A DNA stretch of 64,000 bases from Neobacillus bataviensis (GTDB lineage Bacteria > Bacillota > Bacilli > Bacillales_B > DSM-18226): NCBI RefSeq assembly GCF_019969725.1, contig NZ_JAHXYW010000002.1, forward strand, positions 558,001-622,000. The letters are read 5' to 3'. The position numbers were made by a program, and so were the translations under genes. The notes below the pieces were generated by a model, which was not told the origin of the DNA, did no database searches, and worked only from the letters and a program-made list of their open reading frames with translations. Numbering within the stretch: position 1 is the first letter of the stretch; every line of letters starts with the position of its first letter. This document shows positions 45,667 through 54,846 of this stretch, piece by piece.

Positions 45667-46785
45667 ATGTTAAATATGAAAAAAATTACCCAGTCCTATG
45701 ATCCTTGGGAAGCATACCTAGATATTAAGGAATATGGAAAACCACAGCTTACAAATATTGAATTCACCACGACAACCCTTTGTAATATGCGCTGTGAACA
45801 TTGCGCTGTCGGATATACGCTGCAGACAAAGGACCCAGATGCCCTACCTTTGGAGCTTATCTTAAAAAGATTAGATGAAATTCCAACCCTTCGCTCTTTA
45901 AGCATTACTGGCGGAGAACCGATGCTGTCATTATCCTCCGTGAAAAAATATGTTGCACCGATTTTAAAATATGCTCACGAACGTGGGATACGGACTCAAA
46001 TAAATTCAAATTTAACCCTGGATTTGGCACGATATGAATTAATCATCCCCTATTTAGATGTCTTACATATCTCCCATAACTGGGGCACGGTGGACGATTT
46101 TGTTGAAGGCGGCTTCGCGAGAATGGAAAAGCAGCCGGATTACAAACAGCGGGAAAAATATTTTATGAGAATGATAGAAAATAGCCGCGGGCTTGTGAAA
46201 GCGGGAGTGATGGTGTCTGCAGAAACCATGTTAAATAAACGGACATTGCCTTATTTGGAAAAAATCCACCGCCAAATCGTTGATGAAATGCTTTGTCAGC
46301 GCCATGAAGTGCATCCAATGTACCCAAGTGATTTCGCCAGCAATCTTGAAACACTTACCCTAAATGAGATCAGAGATGCGATTCATCACTTGCTCGATAT
46401 AAGAAATGAAGAGGTTTGGATGCTGTTTGGTACACTTCCGTTCTATGCCTGCAGCAGTAAACAGGAGGATTTAAATCTATTAAAACGTTTATATAAGAGT
46501 AAAAATGTGACAGTTAGAAATGACCCTGATGGGCGCTCACGCCTGAATGTTAATATTTTTAACGGTGATATCATAGTAACGGATTTTGGCGATACTCCAG
46601 CGTTAGGAAATATTCAAAGGACTAAATTGCTAGATGCGTATGACACATGGCAAGCCACTAATATTGCCAAGGAATTAAGCTGTCATTGCCCGGCCGTTTC
46701 ATGCCTCGGCCCTAATATCCTGGTCAAAAATAGTTACTATCAGGACACGGATTTTACAAAGCTGAAAAGCAATTTAGAAATATAG
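45667..46785 (+). CDS. yfkAB: YfkAB-type radical SAM protein
   Basis: A 372-residue radical SAM enzyme. The [4Fe-4S] cluster motif CxxxCxxC is CNMRCEHC near residue 40, followed by the glycine-rich SITGGEPM. A second, C-terminal cysteine motif CHCPAVSC (CxCxxxxC) is the hallmark of the YfkAB group. The full-length single frame matches the fused gene found in most bacilli. The reaction is unknown. GGAG precedes the first ATG; a second ATG (45676) is three codons in. Confidence 0.9.
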   Translation: MLNMKKITQSYDPWEAYLDIKEYGKPQLTNIEFTTTTLCNMRCEHCAVGYTLQTKDPDALPLELILKRLDEIPTLRSLSITGGEPMLSLSSVKKYVAPILKYAHERGIRTQINSNLTLDLARYELIIPYLDVLHISHNWGTVDDFVEGGFARMEKQPDYKQREKYFMRMIENSRGLVKAGVMVSAETMLNKRTLPYLEKIHRQIVDEMLCQRHEVHPMYPSDFASNLETLTLNEIRDAIHHLLDIRNEEVWMLFGTLPFYACSSKQEDLNLLKRLYKSKNVTVRNDPDGRSRLNVNIFNGDIIVTDFGDTPALGNIQRTKLLDAYDTWQATNIAKELSCHCPAVSCLGPNILVKNSYYQDTDFTKLKSNLEI

Positions 46786-46868
46786 CAGGAATTTCCTGCT
46801 TATTTATTTTAAGTGAAAAAAATTTCCCTTATACTAGATATGTAGATATTGATGAAGGGAGAATTCAC

Positions 46869-47786
46869 ATGAGATTTCTAGTCGTTGGGGCAGGTGCGGT
46901 TGGCGGTTATTTTGGCGGACGGTTACAAGAAAAGGGAGAAGATGTTACCTTTTTAGTTCGTGAAGGCAGAAAAAACCAGTTGAAAGAAACAGGGCTTATC
47001 ATTGAGAGTGTCCATGGAAATGTGACCGTAAATCCAAAAACTATTATTGCTGGGGAGGAAGCAGGTTCATTCGATGTAATTTTAATTTCAACTAAAGCCT
47101 ATCACCTAGAAGGGGCTATGGAGAGCATAACACAGTATGTTGGCGAAGAAACAATCATTCTTCCTTTATTAAACGGTATTTTACATATTGATAAATTGGT
47201 AGAAATGTTCGGGGAAGAGCGTGTTATTGGTGGTCTTTGCTTTATAGAAACCACACTTGATAAAAATGGCAGGGTCATTCAAACAAGTGAAAAACACGAT
47301 TTAGTATTTGGAGAACGCACAGGGGAACGGTCTGAGCGAGTATTAAAAATGGAAGACTCCTTTAGTGGTTCGAACATTGCCTATCGCTTAAGTGAAAAGA
47401 TCAATAAGGATTTGTGGAATAAGTATTTATTTATTTCGACGATGTCTGGTATTACCACTTTAATGAGAGCTCCAATTGGACCTATTCTAGAACAGGCAAG
47501 CGGACGAGCAACAATTACTCAGTTATTAAAAGAGATTGTTTCTGTGATGAATCGTATCGAGGCACCACTTCCAAATGCTATTGAAACACAATTAATGAAT
47601 CAAATCGACGGTCTTGGCTATTCGATGAAATCCTCAATGCAAAGGGATATGGAAAAATCATTGCCTGTTGAAGCAGACCATTTGCACGGCTATTTACTGG
47701 AGATAGCACGGAAGGAAAAGATTTCAGTCCCAGTTTTAGAATCTGTATATGCTAATTTAAAAGTTTATGAACAACAGCTTAAATAA
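46869..47786 (+). CDS. 2-dehydropantoate 2-reductase family protein
   Basis: A 305-residue ketopantoate reductase (PanE/ApbA) fold: NADPH motif FLVVGAGAVGGYFGGRL, catalytic-region Lys in ISTKAYHLEGA, LPLLNGI, and C-terminal-domain Lys in LWNKYLFISTMSGITTL. It reduces 2-dehydropantoate to pantoate in pantothenate synthesis or a related keto acid. Many bacilli carry several paralogues, so it need not be the biosynthetic PanE. AAGGGAG precedes the ATG. Confidence 0.88.
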   Translation: MRFLVVGAGAVGGYFGGRLQEKGEDVTFLVREGRKNQLKETGLIIESVHGNVTVNPKTIIAGEEAGSFDVILISTKAYHLEGAMESITQYVGEETIILPLLNGILHIDKLVEMFGEERVIGGLCFIETTLDKNGRVIQTSEKHDLVFGERTGERSERVLKMEDSFSGSNIAYRLSEKINKDLWNKYLFISTMSGITTLMRAPIGPILEQASGRATITQLLKEIVSVMNRIEAPLPNAIETQLMNQIDGLGYSMKSSMQRDMEKSLPVEADHLHGYLLEIARKEKISVPVLESVYANLKVYEQQLK

Positions 47787-47818
47787 AGAAAAGTCCCATT
47801 TTAGTGGGACTTTTCTTT
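47786..47818. terminator. Bidirectional terminator between convergent genes
   Basis: AGAAAAGTCCCA (to 47798) pairs with GTGGGACTTTTCT (from 47804), with A and T runs on either side. Confidence 0.92.
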
Positions 47819-47826
47819 TGAAGTTT

Positions 47827-49041
47827 TTAGGCGGTATGTTTTATAAGTTTAGGATTACGCTGCATGGATACGAGCAAGATAACGCCGCTGATAATTAATA
47901 ATGCACTAGTGCTGATAAAAACTGTGGAAAATCCAAAGTAACCGGATAGGAAGCCGCCTAGCATTGGACCGATTATATTGCCTAGGAATCTTAAACTATT
48001 GTTATAGCCCAGCACCTCACCCTGCATCGCAATCGGGGCTTCCTGGCGGATGTAAGCAATTCGAACCGGAATAATTCCGCCAATCGTGACGCCGAGGGCG
48101 AACCGGATAATAACAAGCTGCCAAAGGCTCGTAACAGCTGCTCCTGGCAGGTAAACAATTCCTGCTAAGAATAAGAGGATGACAAGAATTTTGATATAAC
48201 CGTATTTGTCAGCAATCTTTCCCCATTTTCGAGACATCATTAGATTCCCAAGTCCGGCTGCAGAAAAAGCAATTCCTGAATAAAAGGCGACATTTGCTTT
48301 TCCATGCAAATCACTAACAAATAAAGACAATATAGGCTGAATGCTAAAGTGGGCAATTTGTACTAAAGCAGAAATAAGGAGAACTGTTAATAAAACTGGA
48401 TTACGTAAAATATGCTTAAAGACTTCCTTGCTTGAATAATAGGCTTTTGCTCCCTGTTTGATTTCAACACGAAATTCTTTTGCAGCAATAACCAGGATAG
48501 CCGAAATGAAAATGGAAATGGATGTCCACTTAAATGTGGTGGCATAGCCAAGCGAATCTGCTAATATTCCGCCGAGCATCGGTCCAAGTAAAGAACCGGT
48601 AATACTGCCTGTTTGCAATGTGCCAAGGACACGCCCGGCAATCTGTTTCGGCGTTTGTGTAGAAATAAATGCCTGTGACATCGGAATAAAGCCTGAAAAG
48701 AAACCCATGAAAAAGCGCAGCAGGAATAAATGCCAGACGGAATGGACGAAGCTGATTAGGAAAATGGATGCCGCCATTCCAATTCCTGAAATGATAAGAA
48801 TTTTCTTCCTTCCATATCGGTCGCCGAATTTTCCCCAGATGGGCGAGAAAAGGAAGGCAGATACAAACGTAATTCCAAACGTGACTCCAGACCAATGTTG
48901 TACATATTTCTCTGAAAAATTTCCAAACGTCTCAATATAAAGTGAAATAAAGGGCATGACCATTGTCATACTTCCAGCAACAAAGAAGTTGGCAAACCAC
49001 ATGATCACTAAATTACGTTTAGCACTTTCCTGTTGGTTCAT
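47827..49041 (-). CDS. MFS multidrug-type efflux transporter
   Basis: A 404-residue major facilitator protein with twelve transmembrane helices. The loop 2-3 motif GKFGDRYGRKK and the helix-5 antiporter motif GSITGSLLGPMLGG are typical of drug:H+ antiporters of the MdtG/TetA-like group. The second half repeats GKIADKYGYIK. The substrate is unknown. Single gene, divergent from the riboswitch operon. Confidence 0.92.
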   Translation of the reverse strand: MNQQESAKRNLVIMWFANFFVAGSMTMVMPFISLYIETFGNFSEKYVQHWSGVTFGITFVSAFLFSPIWGKFGDRYGRKKILIISGIGMAASIFLISFVHSVWHLFLLRFFMGFFSGFIPMSQAFISTQTPKQIAGRVLGTLQTGSITGSLLGPMLGGILADSLGYATTFKWTSISIFISAILVIAAKEFRVEIKQGAKAYYSSKEVFKHILRNPVLLTVLLISALVQIAHFSIQPILSLFVSDLHGKANVAFYSGIAFSAAGLGNLMMSRKWGKIADKYGYIKILVILLFLAGIVYLPGAAVTSLWQLVIIRFALGVTIGGIIPVRIAYIRQEAPIAMQGEVLGYNNSLRFLGNIIGPMLGGFLSGYFGFSTVFISTSALLIISGVILLVSMQRNPKLIKHTA

Positions 49042-49171
49042 CGTTCATAACACTTCTTTCTTGAAAGTATTTCGTCTATCTAAATATCATAATACCGAAA
49101 TTAGGTGATCAATGAAATGGTGGTGCTGTAATTTTAAAAAAAGTAATTTATTAAAAATATTCATAATACTA

Positions 49172-49200
49172 TTGACAACTTGTTAATAGGAGTTTAAAGT
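49172..49200 (+). promoter_or_regulatory. Sigma-A promoter of the S-box operon
   Basis: TTGACA (49172-49177) and TAAAGT (49195-49200) are 17 bp apart, and the transcript would begin shortly before the riboswitch. Confidence 0.7.
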
Positions 49201-49234
49201 ATGTTTAATACTTAATCAATTAAATCATTTACGT

Positions 49235-49396
49235 TCTCTTATCAAGAGTGGCAGAGGGACTGGCCCGATGACGCCCAGCAACCGTTCCGATTGGAATTGG
49301 TGCTAAATCCTGCAAAACAAGAAATTGTTTTGAGAGATAAGAGAGGAGTAGTCCATTTATTTGCGATGAAACCTCTCTTTTCTGGAGAGGTTTTTT
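49235..49396 (+). promoter_or_regulatory. SAM-I (S-box) riboswitch with terminator
   Basis: P1 is TCTCTTATC (49235-49243) with GATAAGAGA (49336-49344). The conserved core is intact: AGAGTGGCAGAGGGACTGGC, CCGATGACGCCC(A)GCAACC and GGTGCTAAATCCTGC. The terminator is AAACCTCTC (49369-49377)/GAGAGGTTT (49385-49393) plus T run; GAGAGG at 49341-49346 can pair with CCTCTC as antiterminator. High SAM should shut the operon off. Confidence 0.96.
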
Positions 49397-49465
49397 ATTT
49401 TATATTAAATCAAACTTTTCCAATAGGAGTAAAAAGAATTACGTAAAAAAAGGGGAGCTCACATC

Positions 49466-50581
49466 ATGAAGAGAAATTTATTTAAAAGTACACTTGTTTC
49501 AGCATTAGCCGCCACACTCCTTTTAACTGGCTGTGCCTCAAATGGAGAAACAAAGCAAGCCAGCGGCAATAAAAATGTGTCATTAGAAGGGGTTCCAGAA
49601 CGATTTGCCAAAGGGGATCCGGTTAAAATTAAGGTTATCCGTAAAATTGGCGGTGACGATCATACGGCTCAATTCTTAGCGGGTGCAAAAGAAGAAGGAC
49701 AAGCATTAGGTTTTCAGGTGGATGTGTTTACTGCAAATGGGGACACAGCGAAATTCCATGATGCAATCAATCAAGCACTAGATCAGAATTATGACGGATT
49801 TGTCATTTCTCATGGAGACGATGATGCAACTGTTAATGATGTGAAGAAGATTGTAGAAAAAGGCAAAAGCGTTGTTGCTTTTGACTCTAATCCAAAGCTT
49901 GCTGACATAGATGGAGTTACTTTAACTTCTCAGGATGATGAAGCATTAGCAACATTAGCTCTTGATCAGCTTGTAAAAGAAACAAAAGGAAAAGCCAATA
50001 TTGCCTACCTTTGGGTGGATGGCTTCCCGCCAATGGTAAGAAGAAATAAAGTCTATCAGGATGCTCTTGCGAAAAACCCTGGAATTAAAGAAGTCGAGCG
50101 CTTCGGGGTAGCTGCTGCAGACACAAGTGTTCAAACTCAAAATGCGGTTGCAGCGATGCTGAATAAATATCCTAAAGGAAAATTGGATGCCATTTTTGCG
50201 ACTTGGGATGCGTTTGCGATTGGTGCCGCTCGTGCTCTGAAGGAAGCAGGACGGGAAGAAGTAAAAATCTATGGAATTGATGTTTCCAATGCTGACCTTC
50301 AGGAAATCCAAAGAACAGGCAGTGCATGGAAATACACAGCCGCAGTTGACCCTAAGCTAATTGGTGCTGTAGATATGAGATTACTAGCGAAAAAACTAGC
50401 TGGGGAAGAAACGCCAAAAACCTACGACTTAGAAGCTTCACTCGTGACGCAGAAAAACGTTCAGGATTCTAAAGAGGCAGTTAATATGGTAAACCTAGCG
50501 ACAATCATTCCAGGCTGGGGCCAATCTACTGCCTTTGAAGAAGATTGGATGAAAACATTAAAGAAGCACTATAAGAAATAA
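49466..50581 (+). CDS. Sugar-type ABC binding lipoprotein, probable methylthioribose
   Basis: A 371-residue RbsB/Med-like periplasmic-binding-type lipoprotein (signal peptide with lipobox LTGC near residue 23; KIKVIRKIGGDDHTAQFLAGAKEE, YDGFVISHGDDDATVND, KLDAIFATWDAFAIGAARAL). Ribose-type binding proteins normally take up monosaccharides. Control by a SAM riboswitch places it in sulfur-amino-acid metabolism, which fits the methylthioribose importer (MtrABC) predicted by comparative genomics in Bacillales. Substrate is inference. Confidence 0.9.
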   Translation: MKRNLFKSTLVSALAATLLLTGCASNGETKQASGNKNVSLEGVPERFAKGDPVKIKVIRKIGGDDHTAQFLAGAKEEGQALGFQVDVFTANGDTAKFHDAINQALDQNYDGFVISHGDDDATVNDVKKIVEKGKSVVAFDSNPKLADIDGVTLTSQDDEALATLALDQLVKETKGKANIAYLWVDGFPPMVRRNKVYQDALAKNPGIKEVERFGVAAADTSVQTQNAVAAMLNKYPKGKLDAIFATWDAFAIGAARALKEAGREEVKIYGIDVSNADLQEIQRTGSAWKYTAAVDPKLIGAVDMRLLAKKLAGEETPKTYDLEASLVTQKNVQDSKEAVNMVNLATIIPGWGQSTAFEEDWMKTLKKHYKK

Positions 50582-50589
50582 TTGGCATT

Positions 50590-50621
50590 ACACTCTCTTT
50601 TTCACAAGATTAAGAGAGTGT
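50590..50621 (+). terminator. Intercistronic stem-loop after the binding protein
   Basis: ACACTCTCTT (50590-50599) pairs with AAGAGAGTGT (50612-50621), with only three T following. It probably tunes the binding-protein:ATPase ratio rather than ending the operon. Confidence 0.7.
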
Positions 50622-50643
50622 TTGCTTAATAGGAGGTGGCATT

Positions 50644-52149
50644 TTGACGACTACAACATTAGAAATGAAAAACATCTCAATAGAATTTCCTGGTGTAAAA
50701 GCACTGAATCAGGTTCATTTTTCCACGGAAACAGGAAAAATTCAGGCACTGATAGGGGCAAACGGCGCGGGGAAATCGACCTTAATGAAGGTTCTTTCAG
50801 GCGCGTATGATCACTATACTGGCGAAATAAGCTTATCTGGACAAAGTCTAAAAATCCGTTCCCCTAAAAATGCTCAGGACGCGGGAATACAAATCGTTTA
50901 CCAAGAAGTCGATACTGCCTTGATTCCCTATTTAACTGTCGCAGAAAATATTATGCTGCTAGACACCGTTCATAACATGGGGAAAAAACAATGGGTGAAA
51001 TGGAAGGAGATACATAATCAAGCAAAAAAAATACTGGCAGAAATGAATATTCATCTTTCCACAAAAAAACTGGTTAGCGATTTGACTCTGGCTGAAAAAC
51101 AAATGGTTTTAATTGCGAGGGCCATTTCTAGGCAGTGTAAGTTTCTCATTTTAGATGAACCGACTGCACCGTTAAGTCATACCGAAACAACAGAACTATT
51201 TCGTATCGTCAAGGACTTAATAAAGCAAAATGTAGGAATTATTTTTATCTCACATCGTCTGCCGGAAATCTTTGAAGTTTGTGATGAGATAACTGTAATG
51301 CGCAATGGTGAAATTGTTGTAAAAGAGAAGATTTCAGAAACCACTCCAAGCAAAGTGGTCGAGCAAATGCTTGGGCAAAAGCTGGAGGAGCAGTTTCCAG
51401 AGAAAAGGACAACGTTCGGGAATACAGTCCTCGAGGTAAAAGGGCTTTCCGACGAGGATAAACTTAGAAACCTGCAAATTCAGGTTAAAGCTGGAGAAAT
51501 CGTGGGAATCGCCGGGCTTGTAGGAGCTGGAAAAACGGAATTGTGTAAGGCTCTTTTTGGAGCAGTGAAAATTTCTGCGGGAGAAATTATCCTTAATGGT
51601 AAGAAGTTAAAAAGTAAAAGTCCTTACGATGCTGTTAAAAATGGGCTTGCATTAGTTCCTGAAGAGCGGCGAAAGGAAGGAATACTCGTTCTAGAATCGG
51701 TAGAATCCAATTTGACAGCGGCCAATTTAGGAGTCTTTTCAAAGGCATTGAATTTTTTAGACCGGAAAAAGGAAAAAGAAACAGCCAAACAAATGATTCG
51801 CGCACTTGGGATTAAGACTCCATCGGAAGAAACGAAGGTTCAAAACTTATCAGGCGGAAATCAGCAGAAGGTAGCGATTGGAAAATGGCTAGTGGCTGAA
51901 GCCGATGTATATCTTTTTGATGAGCCGACAAAAGGTGTTGACGTTGGAGCAAAGAGGGATATCTTTAATTTAATTTCAGATTTAGCTAAGCAAGGTAAAG
52001 GAATTATTTATGCATCATCAGAGCTTTCCGAAATCATAGGAATAACCGATCGAGTCTATGTTTTGTATGACGGTAAGTCAGTTAAGGAATTGAAAACAAA
52101 CGAAACGAATGAAGAAGAACTATTATTCTATTCAACAGGGGGCAGATAA
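50644..52149 (+). CDS. Sugar-type ABC transporter ATPase (RbsA-like)
   Basis: A 501-residue ATPase with two ABC domains (residues 1-240 and 255-500). Walker A1 is GANGAGKST and A2 is the usual degenerate GLVGAGKTE; the signatures are LTLAEKQMV and NLSGGNQQKV; Walker B LILDEPTAPLS and YLFDEPTKGVD. Such tandem ATPases energise ribose/galactose-type importers. Starts at TTG after AGGAGGTGG. Confidence 0.94.
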   Translation: MTTTTLEMKNISIEFPGVKALNQVHFSTETGKIQALIGANGAGKSTLMKVLSGAYDHYTGEISLSGQSLKIRSPKNAQDAGIQIVYQEVDTALIPYLTVAENIMLLDTVHNMGKKQWVKWKEIHNQAKKILAEMNIHLSTKKLVSDLTLAEKQMVLIARAISRQCKFLILDEPTAPLSHTETTELFRIVKDLIKQNVGIIFISHRLPEIFEVCDEITVMRNGEIVVKEKISETTPSKVVEQMLGQKLEEQFPEKRTTFGNTVLEVKGLSDEDKLRNLQIQVKAGEIVGIAGLVGAGKTELCKALFGAVKISAGEIILNGKKLKSKSPYDAVKNGLALVPEERRKEGILVLESVESNLTAANLGVFSKALNFLDRKKEKETAKQMIRALGIKTPSEETKVQNLSGGNQQKVAIGKWLVAEADVYLFDEPTKGVDVGAKRDIFNLISDLAKQGKGIIYASSELSEIIGITDRVYVLYDGKSVKELKTNETNEEELLFYSTGGR

Positions 52150-52150
52150 G

Positions 52151-53152
52151 ATGGAAGCAAATATATCAACAAGCAAACAGACCCCAGCGAAAAAGCCAAT
52201 TGAACTTTTTCAGATTTTTTATAAATACGGGACCATTATTACGATTGTCGCACTTATTGTTATTTTTTCTCTGGCGAATCCAACCTTTATTCAAGGAAGC
52301 AATATCGTCAATATTTTACGTTCCATATCGATTGTGACCATTATTGCGATTGGGATCACGATATCATTATCTGTGAATGGATTTGATCTTTCGGTTGGTT
52401 CCGTTGCCTCCCTTTCAAACGCGATTGTCATTTCCATGTTTGTTTGGTTCTCGCAAAACACCTTGATTGCAGTTATTTCAGCGATTGCAGCATCATTAGT
52501 GGTTGGCGCCATCAACTCCTTCATGATTGTAAAGCTTCGAATTCCTGATATGCTGTTAACGCTTGCTACGATGTTTATCATCCAAGGGACAGCGCTAACC
52601 TATACAAAGGGTGCAACTGTTTCACAAAACATGGTTATGCCGGATGGCTCCATGGCAGCCGGCCTCATCAGTCCATTTTTTGCAAAAATTGGCGAGGTAC
52701 CATGGATTATTATCATCATGGCAGTGACTGTCATTTTGGTACATGTCTTTTTGACTTATACCAAACATGGGCGTTATATGTACGTTATTGGTGGCAATAA
52801 AGAAGCAGCAAGACTTTCTGGTATTCCGGTAAATAAGTATAAGGTGGCAGCATACTTGCTTTCTGCTCTTTTTGCATCTATCGGAGGCATTGTTCTTGCA
52901 TCACGGGTTATGACTTCAGAAATTAATTCAGGTGCACCTTATTTAATGGATTCTGTGGCAGCCGCATTTATTGGGTTTTCAGTCCTTGGAGCAGGAAAGC
53001 CAAATGCGTTTGGTACGTTTATAGGTGCGGTACTGATTGGAATTTTACAAAACGGTCTTGTGATGATGTCGGTACCATATTATGCAATGGACATTGTTAA
53101 GGGAGCAGTTTTGGCGTTTGCTTTAGCAATTACCTATTATAAACAGAAATAA
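52151..53152 (+). CDS. Sugar-type ABC transporter permease (RbsC-like)
   Basis: A 333-residue permease with about eight to ten transmembrane helices and the RbsC landmark GFDLSVGSVASLSNAI near residue 85; IGGIVLASRVMTSEINSGAPYL follows later. The frame opens at 52109 inside the ATPase gene, but AGGGGG and the adjacent ATG 52151 give the right start. It completes the riboswitch-controlled importer. Confidence 0.94.
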   Translation: MEANISTSKQTPAKKPIELFQIFYKYGTIITIVALIVIFSLANPTFIQGSNIVNILRSISIVTIIAIGITISLSVNGFDLSVGSVASLSNAIVISMFVWFSQNTLIAVISAIAASLVVGAINSFMIVKLRIPDMLLTLATMFIIQGTALTYTKGATVSQNMVMPDGSMAAGLISPFFAKIGEVPWIIIIMAVTVILVHVFLTYTKHGRYMYVIGGNKEAARLSGIPVNKYKVAAYLLSALFASIGGIVLASRVMTSEINSGAPYLMDSVAAAFIGFSVLGAGKPNAFGTFIGAVLIGILQNGLVMMSVPYYAMDIVKGAVLAFALAITYYKQK

Positions 53153-53162
53153 ATTAAAATAG

Positions 53163-53195
53163 AGGTCCTTCCCATATTGATGGAGAGGATTTTTG
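53163..53195 (+). terminator. Terminator of the S-box operon
   Basis: TCCTTCCCA and TGGAGAGGA around TATTGA, followed by five T. Confidence 0.65.
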
Positions 53196-53235
53196 CCTTT
53201 TATTGGTGCAAAAATTATCTAAAAAGGAGTTAGGT

Positions 53236-53510
53236 GGTAATTAAGAAAAGTCCCAAATGCCTATTAAGGTGAAAAAGAAGCGCATCGGTAATTAGAAGGT
53301 CTCTAAATACCCGTTAAGGTGGAGAAAAGGGCGAATCGGTAATTAGGAAGGTCTCCAAATGCCCGTTAAAGTGGAAAAAGGTGCGAAGCGGTAATTAGGA
53401 GGGTCTCCAAATGCCCGTTAAGGTGGAAAACGGAGCGAAGCGGTAATTAGGAAGGTCTCCAAAAGCCCGTTAAGGTGGAAAAAAGAGCAGAGCGGAAATT
53501 AGGATAGTCT
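53236..53510 (+). repeat. 51-52-bp tandem array
   Basis: Five full units and a decayed sixth begin with GGTAATTA-like sequence at 53236, 53287, 53338, 53390, 53442 and 53494 (spacings 51, 51, 52, 52, 52). Each unit contains GGTCTCCAAATGCCCGTTAA and GGTGGAAAA. The mixed 51/52 spacing breaks any reading frame, so it is not coding. The spacer between the S-box operon and the esterase holds nothing else. Confidence 0.88.
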
Positions 53511-53657
53511 GCAAATGGACATCAAAGTTAATAAAGAAACTCCACGATCGTTAAGAAAGTTCTATAGAATCTCAATTAGTAATTTTTGAACAGGCAGGTT
53601 TTTTATCCATGAAAGTGAATACATATTGAATAAGACAAGTTTGGAGGGATAATAAAG

Positions 53658-54401
53658 ATGACTGAAAAATATCCTGTTTTAGAAGGGGCAGAGCCGTTTT
53701 ATTTTGAAGGGAATCAAGTCGGAATTTTAATATCACATGGCTTTACCGGATCAACCCAGAGTATGTTCCCGATTGGTGAGGCCTACGCCAGAGCAGGTTA
53801 CACGGTGTGCGGACCGCGCCTTAAAGGACATGGTACCCACTATAAGGATATGGAGAAAACCACTTATCAGGATTGGATTGGGTCAATTGAAGAGGGTTTC
53901 CAATGGTTAAAAGAGCGGTGTGATACCATATTTGTCACGGGGCTTTCAATGGGCGGGACGCTGACACTTTATATGGCGGAAAATCACCCGGAAATTCGCG
54001 CGATTATCCCAATCAATGCAGCAGTGGATATTCCTGAAATGAATCCTGTCCGCCAGTTAGAAGGGGTTAGATTCTTAGATGGCGTTGGTTCAGATATTAA
54101 AAAGCCAGACGTAAAAGAGCTTGCCTATGAAAAAACACCTGTTCAATCAGTTAAGGAAATCCTAAACTTTATGGATAAGGTTAGGGCTGACCTTCACAAG
54201 ATTAACTGCCCATCATTAATATTTGTTTCCAATGAGGACCATGTCGTTCCTCCTAATAATTCGCAAATAATCTTTGATGAAATCAGTTCTGAGGAAAAAG
54301 AAATTCATCACATGAAAGACAGCTACCATGTGGCTACACTTGATAATGATCAACAGATCATAATCGAAAAGACATTACAATTTATCGAAAAAAATCTTTA
54401 G
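53658..54401 (+). CDS. Carboxylesterase (Est30-like alpha/beta hydrolase)
   Basis: A 247-residue alpha/beta hydrolase. The oxyanion-hole region reads ISHGFTGST, the nucleophile elbow GLSMGG, and the triad is completed by Asp in NEDHVVPP and His in DSYHVATLD. Length and motifs match the thermophilic carboxylesterase Est30/YvaK family, which hydrolyses short- to medium-chain esters. TTGGAGGG precedes the ATG. Confidence 0.92.
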   Translation: MTEKYPVLEGAEPFYFEGNQVGILISHGFTGSTQSMFPIGEAYARAGYTVCGPRLKGHGTHYKDMEKTTYQDWIGSIEEGFQWLKERCDTIFVTGLSMGGTLTLYMAENHPEIRAIIPINAAVDIPEMNPVRQLEGVRFLDGVGSDIKKPDVKELAYEKTPVQSVKEILNFMDKVRADLHKINCPSLIFVSNEDHVVPPNNSQIIFDEISSEEKEIHHMKDSYHVATLDNDQQIIIEKTLQFIEKNL

Positions 54402-54428
54402 GAGACAATTTAGTTGTCTTCTTTTTTT
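54401..54428 (+). terminator. Terminator of the esterase gene
   Basis: AGACAA (54403-54408) pairs with TTGTCT (54414-54419), followed by CTTTTTTT. Confidence 0.8.
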
Positions 54429-54465
54429 ATGTTATTGGAACAATATAGTGAAAGGAGGAAGTTGA

Positions 54466-54696
54466 ATGGAACATTACGAAGCATTTTTGCGAAGCAAGAA
54501 CTGGACTGATAATGACTTAGATGCAAGGTACATAAATGTGGATCATCCCTATGCTATCTTAATTTCAGGTGATGAAGGTCAAATTACTTTAAGAGGTAAC
54601 GCTGGCTTTGATAACGGTCAAAACGGCGAAGAAATTTTCTCTTTTACTTCCTTGAAAGATCTTCAGGAGTGGTTTGAAAACAATATTGGGGAGTAA
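54466..54696 (+). CDS. Small conserved hypothetical protein
   Basis: A 76-residue acidic cytosolic protein with a perfect AAAGGAGG before the ATG and its own terminator, so expression looks real. It has no signal peptide, membrane segment or known motif; the C-terminal FTSLKDLQEWFENNIGE is likely helical. Function unknown. Confidence 0.75.
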   Translation: MEHYEAFLRSKNWTDNDLDARYINVDHPYAILISGDEGQITLRGNAGFDNGQNGEEIFSFTSLKDLQEWFENNIGE

Positions 54697-54706
54697 TGCT
54701 CTACAC

Positions 54707-54740
54707 GACGGGTTGAATGAAACTCGTCCTTTTTTATTTT
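54707..54740 (+). terminator. Terminator of the small gene
   Basis: GACGGGTT (54707-54714) pairs with AACTCGTC (54721-54728), followed by a T run. Confidence 0.85.
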
Positions 54741-54754
54741 TTCCAAAAAAAGTA

Positions 54755-54814
54755 TTTACAAATTTTTCATCCATTGTATAATTAACACTGTAATATTAGT
54801 TAACGGTGTTAACT
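54755..54814 (+). promoter_or_regulatory. Promoter and operator of the TetR gene
   Basis: TTTACA (54755-54760) and TATAAT (54777-54782) are 16 bp apart. AGTTAAC-GGT-GTTAACT (54798-54814) is an inverted repeat just downstream of the expected start of transcription, a good candidate for autorepression. Confidence 0.7.
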
Positions 54815-54846
54815 GCGTTAAAAACGACTTGGAGTGTGAAGTAAAA

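Noticed and set aside
48530..48940. Overlapping frames of 106 and 121 codons within the MFS gene
   Set aside because: Both overlap the well-supported MFS transporter; composition is of the shadow type and no start signals are seen.
49955..50311. 118-codon minus-strand frame
   Set aside because: Antisense to the S-box-controlled binding protein; no ribosome binding site.
53236..53510. CRISPR array
   Set aside because: The whole 51-52-bp unit is conserved; there are no unique spacers and no cas genes nearby. The same applies to 63165-63440.
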